Assembly: GCA_024741835.1 (NCBI GenBank)
Contig: JAENRP010000073.1
Span: 58,759 to 122,758 of the forward strand
DNA: 64,000 bases
Source: Diplocarpon mali
Taxonomy: Eukaryota > Ascomycota > Leotiomycetes > Helotiales > Drepanopezizaceae
Reading direction: 5' to 3'
The notes under the pieces are model-generated. The model was not told the DNA's origin. It saw nothing but the letters and a program-made list of their open reading frames with translations, and ran no database searches. The position numbers were made by a program, and so were the translations under genes. Below, piece by piece: positions 23,280-35,568 of this stretch; the first letter of the stretch is position 1, and the number at the start of each line of letters is the position of its first letter.

Positions 23280-24620
23280 AGAGCATACTACTCAAAAGAA
23301 CATAGAAAACGATAAGATAAGCGAATCAAATAACGACGAAGAAGTTTGTAATAACTTAAGAGATATAGAGATCGAAGTTGATAAGGCTACTTAGGGAAAA
23401 GACCCTCAGGTAGAGGATATTCAGCGAAACCCCGACCTAGCTATTACGAACAGCTAGATGCTCTTTCAACATAAGCTTTGCAAGACCGAATACAAGCACT
23501 GTTAAGGAGAAGGCCTTTGGGACTTATTTACTAAAGACTTTGCTAACTAGCCCTAAGATATATTCGACCTTGCAAATAAGAGACTACTTCGTCAACTTCG
23601 TGATTACCTTCTTACGAAAGGCGTCCTAGTTCAGAAAGCAAAAGGCGGCATATTATCATATACTACTACTTTTGCAAGTTTGTTATAAGAAGACTTCCTC
23701 GAATGAATAGCTGACTATAAGGCCGAGAGATAAAAGAGAATAGGAGGAGCTTATACTCTATTATCACCTATTTAAAAGACTCGTTCTCATCAACTTCATT
23801 AACCTTCTCAACTTCCTCAGCTCTCTCAGCCTTCTTCTGCCGCTGAAGCTACTTATGCTTTAGCCCCTACCGCAAAAGCATATTCAGCTCAAGTTGATAA
23901 TATCACTTCTAAGGCTAGTAAGATCTCACAACAAAAACAACCTTAGCGAATCAATCCAAATACATCTACAGACTTAGGACAGCGCACGAGCTAAGTATTT
24001 GCAAAGAATATCGAGAGACTCGAGAGACAACGTAACGAGTTACGAGGGAATATATAAGACCTCCATCAAATTAAGGAAGAAATGAAACAACTACTTCACT
24101 CTCTTCAATCTAACCTAATGATTAATCAGAAACAGCAACCTTTACAGAGACAGGAACTCTTACAAACTCTCTATAATTGATACCCCTTACAAATCTATTC
24201 TAATACTCGATTCTCCTTACCTCCTACACATCAATCACAGCGAATTCCACCTAATCGAAACGTAAATTTTAAGCCTCTTAGGAGAAAGACAATTTAGCAT
24301 GCGCTATAACAAATAGTCTTCTAAAGAAAAGAGGCTATTAATCAATATAATAGCCCTTCGACAATAATATAAGAGAAGAGAACTCGCTAAGATTCGATAT
24401 ATTAACAGGAGAGATAATCTAGTAGATGCAATAACGAAGAGCAACCCAAATAAGGCGTTAGACCTTCATATCAACCAATCAGGTAATAGTACGAGTTGAA
24501 GGCTGAGTAGAGAGATGAATCGCTTATTCCTATATAAGGGTTCTTCTTTAAAAGAAAATAGAGCTAGTATAGGAATATAGTGAATATCGGTCACGTAGAG
24601 GGTTATATGCAAAGCCTTGG
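23280..24620 (+). mobile_element. RIP-degraded Ty1/copia-like retrotransposon relic
   Basis: The plus strand keeps patches of a retroelement polyprotein between many TAG and TAA stops. The clearest is at about 24,380-24,498: after AKIRYINRRDN it reads LVDAITKSNPNKALDLHIN, which matches the end of copia polyproteins (RNase H tail, 'ryv..kdNpADamTK..p..al'). Upstream, 23,560-23,720 and 23,990-24,120 read as gag-like helical segments such as LLRQLRDYLLTKG. Integrase and most of reverse transcriptase appear missing, so the copy is internally deleted as well as mutated. I could not place its LTRs. The excess of TAG where CAG is expected fits C-to-T mutation by RIP. Confidence 0.65.
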
Positions 24621-26665
24621 CATAGGCAGCATTACTCTACTTTAGATCTCTCTACCTCCTCTTAGAGTAATCATCTACATCCAATACAACCAAGAATCGA
24701 TTCTTTTCCCTTGTGCGCACACCTTGTGATACTGACAATATTTTTTCCGCATTCTGATATGTAGTAGTTGATAATTGACAGCCTTTAGCATGGCTCCGGC
24801 GTTCTTTAAAAGTTTCTCACTGCGTGTTGAGCCGCGCATATAGTAAGGGCTAGATCTGTGGAAAAGAACTCTTTCTTTAAAAGAACCGCACCCGCTACAT
24901 ATGAGTCGCAGAATTGACCAGTATAACCGGTTGTGTTGGCATTCAACTGCGTCCCTTGTTTTCTGGGGGTAGTATTTACTGGGAGAAAGTTGAATTGATA
25001 TTGATATGGAGGGTTTAGGCGCATCGGATGCTAAATCCAGAGGCAGAAGGGTTGGCTCTGTGATAATTTGATGGGTGAGCCCCTCGAGGCTACTTAATGT
25101 TTACTTAGATCAATTATCAGCGCATTTGAACATGGGAACTGCTTATAATACCACTGGAGTATTCTCGGCAGCTGTAATTTGAAGTACCTCGATGCTCAAA
25201 GAGGCTATTGCCGTATAGCGCCCGGGCGTGGTTTCCGGCTCTTTGCAGACCATGCGATTGTGACAATCCTTCGTAAATTGATCTATTTAGGGTATTAAAC
25301 TGGCTGCCTCTCTGTTTAAGTTCTGATATTGGGCTGGGATGACCTGATGTTTTGCTCTACGGAATTTCTGTAGAGGGTGGCCTCTCGGCGCGTTGGGCGC
25401 GTGAGCATGAGGTTGCCGCTTTGTAGGTTTGGAGTATCGCTCGCGATTGTATTTATGTGAAGATAAAATCCCACTGCGATTTATAATGACTGTTTTATCG
25501 GCATGAGCTAGATCTTAATATCGAGACTTCGTGATGGTTGGAATCAAAGTATGGTTGGGAATCGCACTTGTGCTAAGCGAGGATTCGAGGCTGTCAACAA
25601 TTGGTGTTTGGAACATTGTACAACGATTTTTCTCACTCAGCCTCGCGATTTGGGTCAAGGATAATAAAATAAGAGAAATTATTCTCATGCGCTCAATCAA
25701 AGTCTGCTATTCTGATAAGGAATGCAGCGAAATCGACTTCAGCGACCAAGGTGCATGATCTTTCGAAAGACTTCACGCCTTACTGGGCAGCTTAAGGCTT
25801 AAATCTGCAGCCAGCACTGGGTATAAGACGCAATAAAGGCTATGTATCTTACCCATTGTACGTATGTGATTTCAGAGAGCTTCTTGTGGCTCTTGCGGAC
25901 AGATAATTATAGAGGGCTTCAGTTGCTATTAATCTTTCTACGCATCAGCGCGTGGTAAAATTACTGGTCGTGCGTTATTTGTTCGTCGAGATGAGGAGTT
26001 TGCATATTCTTCCTAGTATATGATAATCGAATAGGAGTATTTCTGATATCTATACGTAAATTAATGGACTTTATCTTTTAGGCTGCCGTGACCCAATCTA
26101 AGGGTTGTAGGACTGGAAACTTCTGTATCCTGATGAAGCATATCTAGTTGTCGAGCCTTATTACTCTAAGTTCATCTTCGCATGCTTGTATAGAAGGCCT
26201 TCATTCCAGAGTTCCTCTACATTCTGAAGCTCCATGTATGTACGTATCTACCTATAGGAATAGTTTTCCAAATGGAAGTAATTTTTGTTCAATGTGGGAG
26301 TTCACAGATTCCGGCCAATTTCAAGGTCTTTTAATCACGAAACCATATATCACAGGTTGAAAAAATATTGATCGAGCAAAATATGCTCGATTTTTTTCTC
26401 TAGAGAACACTTGAAGAGATCTAGGTAAAGCTATCGAAGACAGCTCGACCCTTGTGCTCTTCTTAATTCTTCATCAAGTTTTTGCTAATGACCCAAGGAA
26501 GAGAGATCTAACTCGCAAGCAACGTCTATCATTGCATATACGCCACGGCTTTCACGAGATCGATGGTGCAAGTTCAAGCCGATGTTGCAATGAAAATAAA
26601 AGTACCGACGAGAGAATGCCAATCGAAAGGATCGTGCTCCACGGCAAGAATATCATTGTCTCGAT
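24621..26665. other. AT-rich sequence without a recognisable gene
   Basis: About 2 kb of mostly AT-rich DNA. Short open frames (for example 25,531-25,758 and 26,148-26,360) lack motifs, introns and codon character. Confidence 0.5.
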
Positions 26666-27779
26666 TTAATCAGCTTTGCTAGCCAGGTCTACCGAAGTCT
26701 CTAGGTCCTCTCCCTCGTCATTATTAACGGGCTTGGGGGATGGAAATGCAGGACCGCGGCGTTCAGTAGGCTTTCGGCGCTTATTGGCTCGATTCAAGCG
26801 ATAAAGAGGTGCTCCATGGGCTTCTGACTCAAATTTGTTAGTTGAGGTGGTGTTGTCGTCGGCAGATCTCTTCGAGGATGTGCGATGTGTACTCTCGATG
26901 GGAATATAACTGCGTGGAGTGACTGCAGTGGTGAGAACAGTAGCTTTGGGGCTATGGCTTGGCTGCAGCTACATATATTAGCCATATGAATATTTCAGAG
27001 TTTTGATTATAAGAACGTAATTCATTAGCATACCTGCGACTTTGAACCCATTTGCGGAGCGGGTGCGCGATCACCATAGTCTGGGGCAGTTACATCAGTA
27101 GCTCCATGGGCAGCAACTGTCTTCGAAGAAGAGAAGCTCTCAACTCTGAGGGATGACTTAGGAGCTGCGGTGTTTTTTGAAGGGAAAAATGTAGATGCTG
27201 ATTGACCGGCTTGTTTCTAGAAGCTAATTAGTGAACAAATTTCCAAAGAGATTGATTCACGCATACCTTTGAGTCGAAACGAGAGAATGTGACACCATCG
27301 CTCATCTTGTAGTTACTGTCATTCTCGATCTCGCATCTTCCAGTGTAGAAAGAAGGTTGATCATCATAATCATCTTCGTCATCGTAGCTGCTATGACCAC
27401 GAGACTTCCCAAGAAAGGCAGCCTCACTCTGCTTCACGTAATCAATTTCTTCTTCCTGCTCTCCTCCAGCTTCCATTCCACCAAAGCTCTCTGACTGTAA
27501 AGGCACGTCATGAAACTCAAAAGCACCGGGATCCAGGTATCTGTCGTCCTCTTCTTCGAACTCGGGCTGGTATGGGCTGAAGCTGCTGGTGATGTTCTTT
27601 GAGGATTGCGAGCGTGCGCTGATCCCAGTCCGAGAGGACGAGAACACAGCAAAAGGGTCAACAATCGAGCCATCTCCATGGTTTTCAGTACCTTGAGGAT
27701 CAATTGCTGGTTTATTATTGAAGTCGTTTGCAGCTAAAGCGCGATCCCGCTTTGCCTTGGCTCGAGCAAGAGCTGACAT
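26666..27779 (-). CDS. Hypothetical disordered acidic protein with a basic C-terminal patch
   Basis: I do not recognise a family. Exons, in transcription order, are 27779-27267, 27216-27034 and 26968-26666 (999 nt, 332 aa), with canonical splice sites (GTATGC donors; CTAG and GTAG acceptors) and all junctions in phase 0. The start at 27779 (MSALARAKAKRDRALAAN) is preferred because it opens a charged helix; the in-frame sequence further upstream looks non-coding. The protein is rich in S, D, E and P, with acidic runs (EFEEEDDRYLD, SSYDDEDDYDDQ) and a C-terminal lysine/arginine patch (RLNRANKRRKPTERR) that could be a bipartite nuclear localisation signal. No membrane segment is seen. Intact frames across three exons in AT-rich, stop-rich surroundings argue that it is a maintained gene. 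Confidence 0.65.
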
Positions 27780-30700
27780 TTCGGATGAGGTTTGTCGAGG
27801 GTTTTTTTTGCTAGTGAATCTAAGACTTCTGTTGTTGTCTTTAAGCGCAGGGAGAAAAATAAGTGAGCAACGAGTCCAAGGTGAGGTTAGCTTCTTGGCA
27901 CGGGGGGCAGTCAAATCCAGAGTACTAAACAGTTTTCCACCGAGAACGCGCACAAGCAGCACCACAAACAACGATCTACTCAATACCTTGCGTAGATTAA
28001 AGCCAGCACTCCAGCTCAAAATGCAGAAATGCTCGCAGAGCTCTTTATCAGTCTTCTGCTATTCTAACTCGGTTTTCATAGTACGGCTGTAATTGCTGAT
28101 TGCGTAATTGATTCCGTTTGAGGAGCTCAATGGTGGCAGAATCCAAGGAATACCACTTATCAATGATAGAGGGGAAGTACTCAGACGTGTCTTCTGAGGC
28201 TGCTTTGTTCAAACATCAAAGGATTTTACTAGCTACTCAGGCCAGGGAAAGTCGATTCCTGAAGGAGGACGCAACGGAGGCAAACAATTTCGCACTCACA
28301 CCATTCTAATTGCCTCTCAATATGTAGCTACCTTGATTAGCTAGAGCGTGACCCGGCATCTAAGGAAGTTTGTCTAGAGGGATCTGGTAGTACAGATTGT
28401 GAGAGTATATTTCAGTTCCTAGATAGCAGAACTCAAGTTTTTATTTTATATTTTCCTCCTAGAATGAAAAGATGGGAGATGCTTATGAAGTATTACCTCC
28501 ACTGGGTCTTGGCAGTTTTCCAATAGTGCTTTTCTACACATGGAATGCTTCCATTTACTTTATCAGTAAAGAAATATTGATAAGGGTACCTAGAAGATAA
28601 AGGAAGACACAAGAGATACCTCTTTAATTCATTAGTTTAGACAAATACAATATAGCCTCCCTGTATCATTGTATCTATTTGGTCTAACCCAGTGACCCTG
28701 CTGCACTGAAACATTAGCTCTCTATACTTAAACCACAAACACATAGAAAACTCACCTCTTATTTATTTCTGTGCATCGCCCTTAATAATTATAGAGGGTA
28801 CAAATGAACAGCCCTCGGCCACACGACTAAGCAGGTATTGTCTTCTGAATCAGTTATACTTTAGACTTAATTTCCTTGGCCTGGCAAGTATGAGTTCTTT
28901 TAAAGAGGTCTCAGGAAAAAAACCATATTCTTGCGCCTACTAGACGTAGACTAATACTACCACCACTTCAACTACTACAAGTACTACTACTACAACTAAT
29001 ACTGTATCTTAGGGCATCACCACTTCACATCCCACTCTTTTAAAAACAACTCAGGGGCTTAAGAGACGACATTATTATTAAGAGATTGCCCGTGATCGCA
29101 GAACATATGTCAAGTAATAAGTGACTTCTCCCTGCACAGCTATTGTCTTGAGAAAAGGGGCTTAAGCGAAGCTTATGTAATCAAGAACAAGCCATTGACT
29201 TTCACAATCGCTAATAAGAGATGAGACTATTTGTAGGATCCCAATTGCAAACTTGAAATTTCGAGATCGAAAGATGTACAGAATATCAAATCGTGAAGAC
29301 ATTAGAAACTTCAATATGAGTTAGATGGCCACTAAGCAGTATAAAACCCGACCGAATACCGAAAGTGCAAAACGTAGAAGCTAGCAACAGAAGTGATATC
29401 GAGAGGCACGGCCACTACGAGATTCCGAAATTTGGCTTTGCTTAGGCTGGATGAAACAAATGATTAGAGATTTAGCTTCATCAAAGCCTCACTAAGCGAG
29501 AGCGTTATTATTCGAGATCTCGCATCGAATTCTATAGTATTGAGAGATTCATATTACTTAAAGTCAAGCTCGCCTGCCTGTTCTTTTGTCCTCCCCTGGA
29601 TTTCTCCAAATCCCCAATACTAGCCTCTCAAGCCCGGAGGCCTCCTACCATGAAAGAATTGGAAATAGCCAGCATCCTAATTTTTAACCTAAACTTCATC
29701 TCCCATTCCAATAATGACGGCTCCTGCAACTCTTATCTTTCTTCCTTAATAACGCAGCTAATTGACTGCCAGTGGATGTAAAGACTACATTATAGAGAAA
29801 AAATGTAAAGATGGAGAGATTGTAAGGAGAAAAAACCATCAAAAATAACTCTTAGTCGAAAGATGCATTTTGACAACTATTAACCCTCCCAAGTCGTGGT
29901 CAGGAATCCATATGAGAGCAAAGCGTAATAGAGGCCAAATTTAACGGAGTATAGTCGGACAATCATATCAACAACCCAGAGGAAAGCTTCAACTTGGCTG
30001 GTTTAATATTAATGAGAGAACAAGAGGCGTCACTCCGTTATGTTTTTTTGCAAACGTACACGTTTGATACGTCAGAGTGGAATCTAGAAGTGATATAGTA
30101 ACTAGCAAGATATATCCATTAACCTCTAATCCCCTGAATGACTGTTCTTATAGTTTTGCAAAGGATGAAAAGGTCGGCAACGTCCCTGGGCAAAGGGTAA
30201 AGTTGAGATCTGCTATTATTTATTATGACGAGTAGTGAGATATATGAAGAATAGTATAGCTTTGGTTTATTTGAAATTGATATATGATACAATAATTTTG
30301 AGTAGAAAACCAGACATGGTGTATTCTTTAGGCTAAGATGTCTGCGGAGGTTTCTCGGAATAAGGTGACAGATAGTAAAGTGCCGGTTTCGGTCAGAGAG
30401 AGACAATTATGGTGGATGAGAAAAGACACGTAATACAGATAGAATCAGACCATTTCTTCAATGATCCAACTTCATATCCGCTATCGTTTTCGCTTCTCGG
30501 TGTCTGATTTTTCTTTCTGAGCTGGTCAGAGGGCAAGATAGAGGTAGAAGTGTCTTGGCAAAAGCTGGAATTGAGTTGTTCTATCTCTTACTGCGATATG
30601 AGCTTGAATGGGCTTAGATATTCCTCCTGGGTTTTGTAATAGTTGAACTAGCGAGTGGCGAAGCCAGAATCAATTTGAGAGAGGGGTTGTGGGAGGCAAA

Positions 30701-30844
30701 GGTTGTATGCAGCCGGAATACCATAATGATGGTTGGCTTGTAGGCTCTGATCGTAGAAATGGCCGTTTGGCGGAGACTGTTCGCTACCGAACTAGGGGAT
30801 AGATCGGCTTATAGCCTTTTCAGGGGAAGGGAATTTCATCACGT
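27780..30844. other. AT-rich sequence without a recognisable gene
   Basis: About 3 kb with stops in all frames. A degenerate ACTACT/ACCACC trinucleotide-like patch lies at about 28,960-29,005. The frame open upstream of the neighbouring minus-strand gene (27,780-28,019) is not supported as coding. Confidence 0.5.
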
Positions 30845-31318
30845 CTACGTGATCAAAAAAGGAAGTATTATTTCTTCCCGGTATCGGCATTCTGAACAGG
30901 AGAGGCGGCAAGTTTCCTCAAGCTGCGGAATGGATCACTTACGAGCTGGATGGTGGTCTTGATAGAGATCAAAAAGAGGGTGGTGGCTTGGTCTCGACGC
31001 GTCTTGCCCGGCGAAAAAGTTTAGTACTGGGAATTCCTGGTCATAAATATCGTGATGGCTAGAAAGCGGCGCGAAACCATGTGCGAAAGGTAACTTCGAG
31101 GAAGTTCTGTTCTTGTGTGTCTCTGGCGCTATGAAGTTCTTGAGATTGAGAGCAGGGGGGCAGGAGCATGCGAAGTATCTTTGCGTCAGGGCGCTAAAAA
31201 GACGCCGGGACTGATTGGGCCATAAGCGAGGCTGAAGTAAATAATCTTCCATGATGATTTTCTCGCCCGCGTCGAGTCTTTGGGAAGCCTTTATGCTTTT
31301 CATGGTATTTTTTCTCAC
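30845..31318 (-). CDS. Possible small two-exon hypothetical gene
   Basis: A 125-codon first exon (31318-30943; other ATGs at 31303 and further in) ends at a good GTAAGT donor. A 51-nt intron (30942-30892, acceptor TTCAG) then leads to a short second exon ending at TAG 30847-30845. The product would be about 141 aa and soluble, rich in H, P, S and F (segments such as KLPFAHGFAPLSSHHDIYD). I recognise no family. The intron of typical length is the only strong point; it could also be a relic of a larger gene or a chance frame. Confidence 0.3.
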
Positions 31319-33224
31319 TATATTTAATTTCTATATGTCAGACCTCGTTCTATGACCAGGCTAGAGCATCCATTATAATACACCCGGGGGAAGGGGGTTT
31401 CTTCGGGAGCCAAGTCTTGGGCAGAAATATGCGATTCTTTTATATTTATCGCTCATTTAAATAACAAGAAAGCGTATTCCAAGCTCGAAGAAGAAGGAAT
31501 AATATTAGTCGAGCTAATTTAATACTGATTTAGTATATAAAACAATCGTCGACCATTCTCTAACTAGTGACAATAGCTAGGCTGTGTGGGAAACGAGTAT
31601 GCTAAACGCAAATAGAAATATTCATGATAAAATTTTAAGCTTTACTGAGAATATGAGCTATATAGACATCTAGCTTGATTAATTCACAGCAAGGGAGAAA
31701 CTGAGCGCGCAACCAGCACGGGCAGTACCTTGATGCAAACGAAAAGGCAGAAACATAAGATGTCCAGGAGTTCATATTTCAGCGTAAAGGAGAAGGCTAG
31801 TAAAGAAACGATAGGGAAGAACACAAAATAAGAGCCCTTATAGAGAGCTAAAACAAGATAAGGAAGCATTATAATTAGGCAAGACTCAACAAAGACTTAG
31901 GAACAAGACCCAAGTTGAGGGATATGAAGGTTGCTTTGTTAGTTGGTTGTGTTCAGGTACACTGTAGACTACGGATTTATCCCTTAATCGAGTTGTGCTA
32001 GTCTCAAGACGTCCAATCACATAAATCAAATGTTTTCAGCCGTCTACACCAGTCTGGAATTTTTGATGAAAATTGTTTAATTTTGCAATAACAAAGCGAA
32101 TAGTTCCAGAAATAATAGCATTTGGATTCTATAAACGAAGCTCAGTACCAACGAAACATGTCGAGAGAAAATATTCTACGCCATCTTTACAAGGAAAATC
32201 TTGCAATATGAGTAGCTGATATTCTTCAACATCGCTGCTATGAGACTCTTACGAATTTGTTATCCTATCCCTTGCTGATATCAAATCAACAGCCACGCTT
32301 ATCGCCTGCCCATGCTATCGATATCCTGAGATTGATGATCATCTTCGTCCTTTGAAATTATCATGACCTTCCGAATTTTTCAAAAGTGCATATTCCACCA
32401 GAAGGTGAGAGATGGCAAAAATCTTGAAAGCCGTCGAAGAAAATAGGGTTCGGAAAGATCAATGATGATTGGTATTGAAAAGGCCGCCGAGTTGATTATG
32501 TCGCATTCGTCGTAGTTATGGTCAACCTCCAAGATCACAAGAAGTGCTCGTCCCGCTGGAGGAACAAGGCAACAATCCAAGGAACCATCAAAGAGAGCTT
32601 TCCATACTAAAGAAGCCTGTATTCGAAGATGCAATAACAGTTTGACTCAAAATACCTTATCTGCACTTTTTTGCCCTTTGTAGTGTGTGCAGAATTGACC
32701 AGTATCATGTATTCTGAACAAGGAAGGAAAAAACAACAATAGAAAATCTTGCATAGACCCTGCGAAGCAGGATGATTTCTGCATAAGATTCTCATCCAAA
32801 ATGTTTTGAGAACAGGCGAACTCGTCGCTGTTGATTCACGGCGTGGCCCGAGACGACATTGAATTCATAGTCTCGTCGCAGTTGGCTCGCTTCGCGACTA
32901 TTGTAAGCCTCGATCCCACAGAAGCGCTCCAGGTCTGCCCCTATTTGCAATTTTTTGCCTGAGAAGCTTTACGCTTGTGACTCTCCGCCAGTTCCCGCAG
33001 CATAGTTTGTTCTCCTTTCTCATGTATACTGGCAGCCATCCGCAATCTCTTAGTTCTTCGATAGTCAAATTCGGTACCAGCCATGATCAAAGCGCATACA
33101 AGGCAGAAGATGACGGATTTGGCAATTTATCCTTAATCCTGGGGCTTGGGCTCTGGTATGGTATCTTCAATGTGTCATTTTAGTTCTTCGATGGTAAAAC
33201 GCTCTCTCGATGAAAGCTTTTCGT
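31319..33224. other. AT-rich sequence without a recognisable gene
   Basis: About 1.9 kb. A minus-strand frame at 32,380-32,634 has protein-like composition but no partner exon or motif and may be a relic. Confidence 0.45.
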
Positions 33225-35568
33225 TCAAGATGAGGCGCAGCCTTCAATGACCGAAAGACACAACATGCTACCGACGGCAATGCAACAATAATTGGAGCTC
33301 CAAATACCCTCCATAATTGGAACGAAGACAAGATATACTTGCCTACAGAAATGAGTAAGTGGAGAAAGCATGGAGCATAGTAGGAGAAGTATGAAGGTAA
33401 GCAGGTGGTAAACAGGCTTCGATAACCGAGTGACGAACTTTGCCACAGAGCTGATGTACTGAGCACTGGAAGTAACCCAGGCAGGGGTTTCATCGACATG
33501 ATCTTCATTCCAAGAGCCGGGAAGATTTTCTAGAACAATCAACTCTTTGCGTCTAATGTGCTCGTTGCCAAGAGTTCCATTCTCCGATCTTGCAAACGGA
33601 GTCCGACGGGGGGTAGTGGGATTATTCGTAGGCTTAGGACTGGTCTTTTCTTCACTACCAACCTGGGTCATAGCAGGCTTAGAGAGATAAGCAATGCAGT
33701 TTTTATACTTGTTATAGTTCTCAGCAGCCTTCCTCTTCAGGATCCGAATGGTAATCTCATGGAGAATGTTTTGGTTCTTGGCGCGTTCCAGTTGAGCAAC
33801 AAGATCGGCGTTGCGATTAGCCTTGGGGGTACAGGACCGAACACGAGAGATGCTTGCGGACTTCTCTTTCTCGTAAAAAGCAATCTTCTCCTCCAGAAAC
33901 TTGATGCGATTTTTCACATCTCGATGGTAAATCTCTGACTCTTCAATTTTGAGATTCTTCGTGGACTCGATAGCACGTTCAAGAGTCAGAACGCTTTCTT
34001 TCTGCTTTCTGATCTCGTCGCGAGATACTTCAAGATCGCTCTTCATAGTTTTGAGAGCGCCCTCAATACTCTTCTTGCTCTTCATCGACTCTTCAAAAAG
34101 CTGTTGGAAAGAAGTGCCCTCGTCAGAAAAGCCAGCCTTGACTTGCTGCTGAAGATCCTTGACTTTGTCCGCAGACTCAAAATAAAGATCCTTGTAAGTT
34201 GAAACATCTGAAGCAATCGTGCCATTGATAATCCTTTGAAGGCTCGTATTGATATCAACTGATTCATCAAAGAGCTGCTTAAATGAAGTGCCGTCATCTG
34301 AGAACCCAGCCTTGACACTCTGCTCAAGGTTTTTGATCCTCTGTTGAGACGCGAGGTAAAGATCCTTGTAAGTCGACCCATCGACAGTGATCGTAGATTT
34401 CAGCTGTTCTTCCAATGCTTGAATATGGCCCTGGGCCTGCCGGTACTGGTCTTTCAAAGATTCAAAGTCTCCAGAAAGTTGTGTTGCAGCAGCTCTGCCT
34501 TCTCCTGCCATTTTATGCTCTAGACCCTCCAAAGAACCGACGAAAAACTCGAATCTCTTGCACTTATGCTCCCAACCGACACACCAGCCGCTCAGTCTCA
34601 TGTTGTTCTCAGACAAAGCTCTGATCTCCTCTCGAAGAGTTCTAACCTCGTCGGTATCTGCTAATGATAGTTAGTTCTATCCAGAGAACGCTACAAACAT
34701 ATTGATGACTTACTTGAAGGATTACCACTCATGCTGACGTCCATGCGGGACGCAGTATCCTGAGTGGTGATATCTGCGGGGCTGTCCATCTCAATTTCAT
34801 TTATCGGCTGCGCGAGAAGAGGAAGTCTTGGGATCACGGTGCAGGACGATACAATCTGATTTGTGGTAGTAGCCTGCGCTACCGTGCCCATAATAGTGTC
34901 CTGCTGCTCAGCCTGGACTGTTCGGGCAGCAACTCTGTCGACGCCATTTCTGTTTTGACCCGTCAAGCCTGAAGATATCTGATTCTTGGCATGTTTGGTA
35001 GAAGGGTGAGAGGAGAGGATGGGAGTGTCTTGAGGGGTCTGATCGCTCATCTGGCTGCCCAGGACGGCTTGATGAGTTTGCGGAGATGGGGATGACAGTG
35101 GGGGAGCTCTGCTACCAACAGATACGGGCGGATATTTGGTGTACAGGAGTTTTCTTGCCATCGCGACCGCGACCGGAGGAAGCGCGGAGTGATCGGCGTC
35201 TCCGATCTTGGAGATCCTAACAAGAAGTTCCTTCACGCGCCACAGCTTGCTGAATCATGGTTAGTGAGAAGACCTCATAAGCTAAAGTAGAATATATAAA
35301 CCTACTTCTGGTCTTCGTTCCAGATCTTGACTCTGTACAGAACGCACAGGTAAGACTTCAGGCCTTCCCAACGACCGTTGGCGATCGGGGTCGGCCACTT
35401 CTTTCGGGCAGATTGGAGACGGCTAGTTAGCGCGTCGACGTGCTCTTTCAACTCTTTGTGCATCGGGAAAGATACGAGCGGCATCTGCAAGTTCATTGAA
35501 CCTGCGTAGCGTTCGAAGGCCTCCTCGAGGCTCTGGCCTTGCGGTGGGGTTAAGATAGAAGCAGACAT
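33225..35568 (-). CDS. 744-aa coiled-coil protein with internal repeats and hydrophobic C-terminal tail
   Basis: No family recognised. Exons, in transcription order, are 35568-35306, 35249-34714 and 34660-33225 (2235 nt); a second acceptor 3 nt on (34657) is equally in frame. The start at 35568 is favoured, with an in-frame alternative at 35652. Residues 1-90 are helical and charged and 100-270 are serine/threonine/proline-rich. About 330-620 is a long heptad-like coiled coil, and the last 60 residues hold one or two hydrophobic segments (HLLTFILLLLCSMLSPL and CCIAVGSMLCLSVI) before a short tail. Within the coil a 58-residue unit occurs twice in tandem, from about 362 and about 420, sharing STYKDLY, VKAGFSD(D/E)GTSF and QLF(D/E)ES. 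This architecture suggests a membrane-anchored tether or scaffold. The same plan recurs in the 49,897-53,621 gene and, broken, at 37.7-39.3 kb. Confidence 0.75.

Noticed and set aside
27780..28019. N-terminal extension of the disordered acidic protein
   Set aside because: The frame is open, but the downstream ATG at 27,779 begins the charged, coding-like part and the extension looks non-coding.
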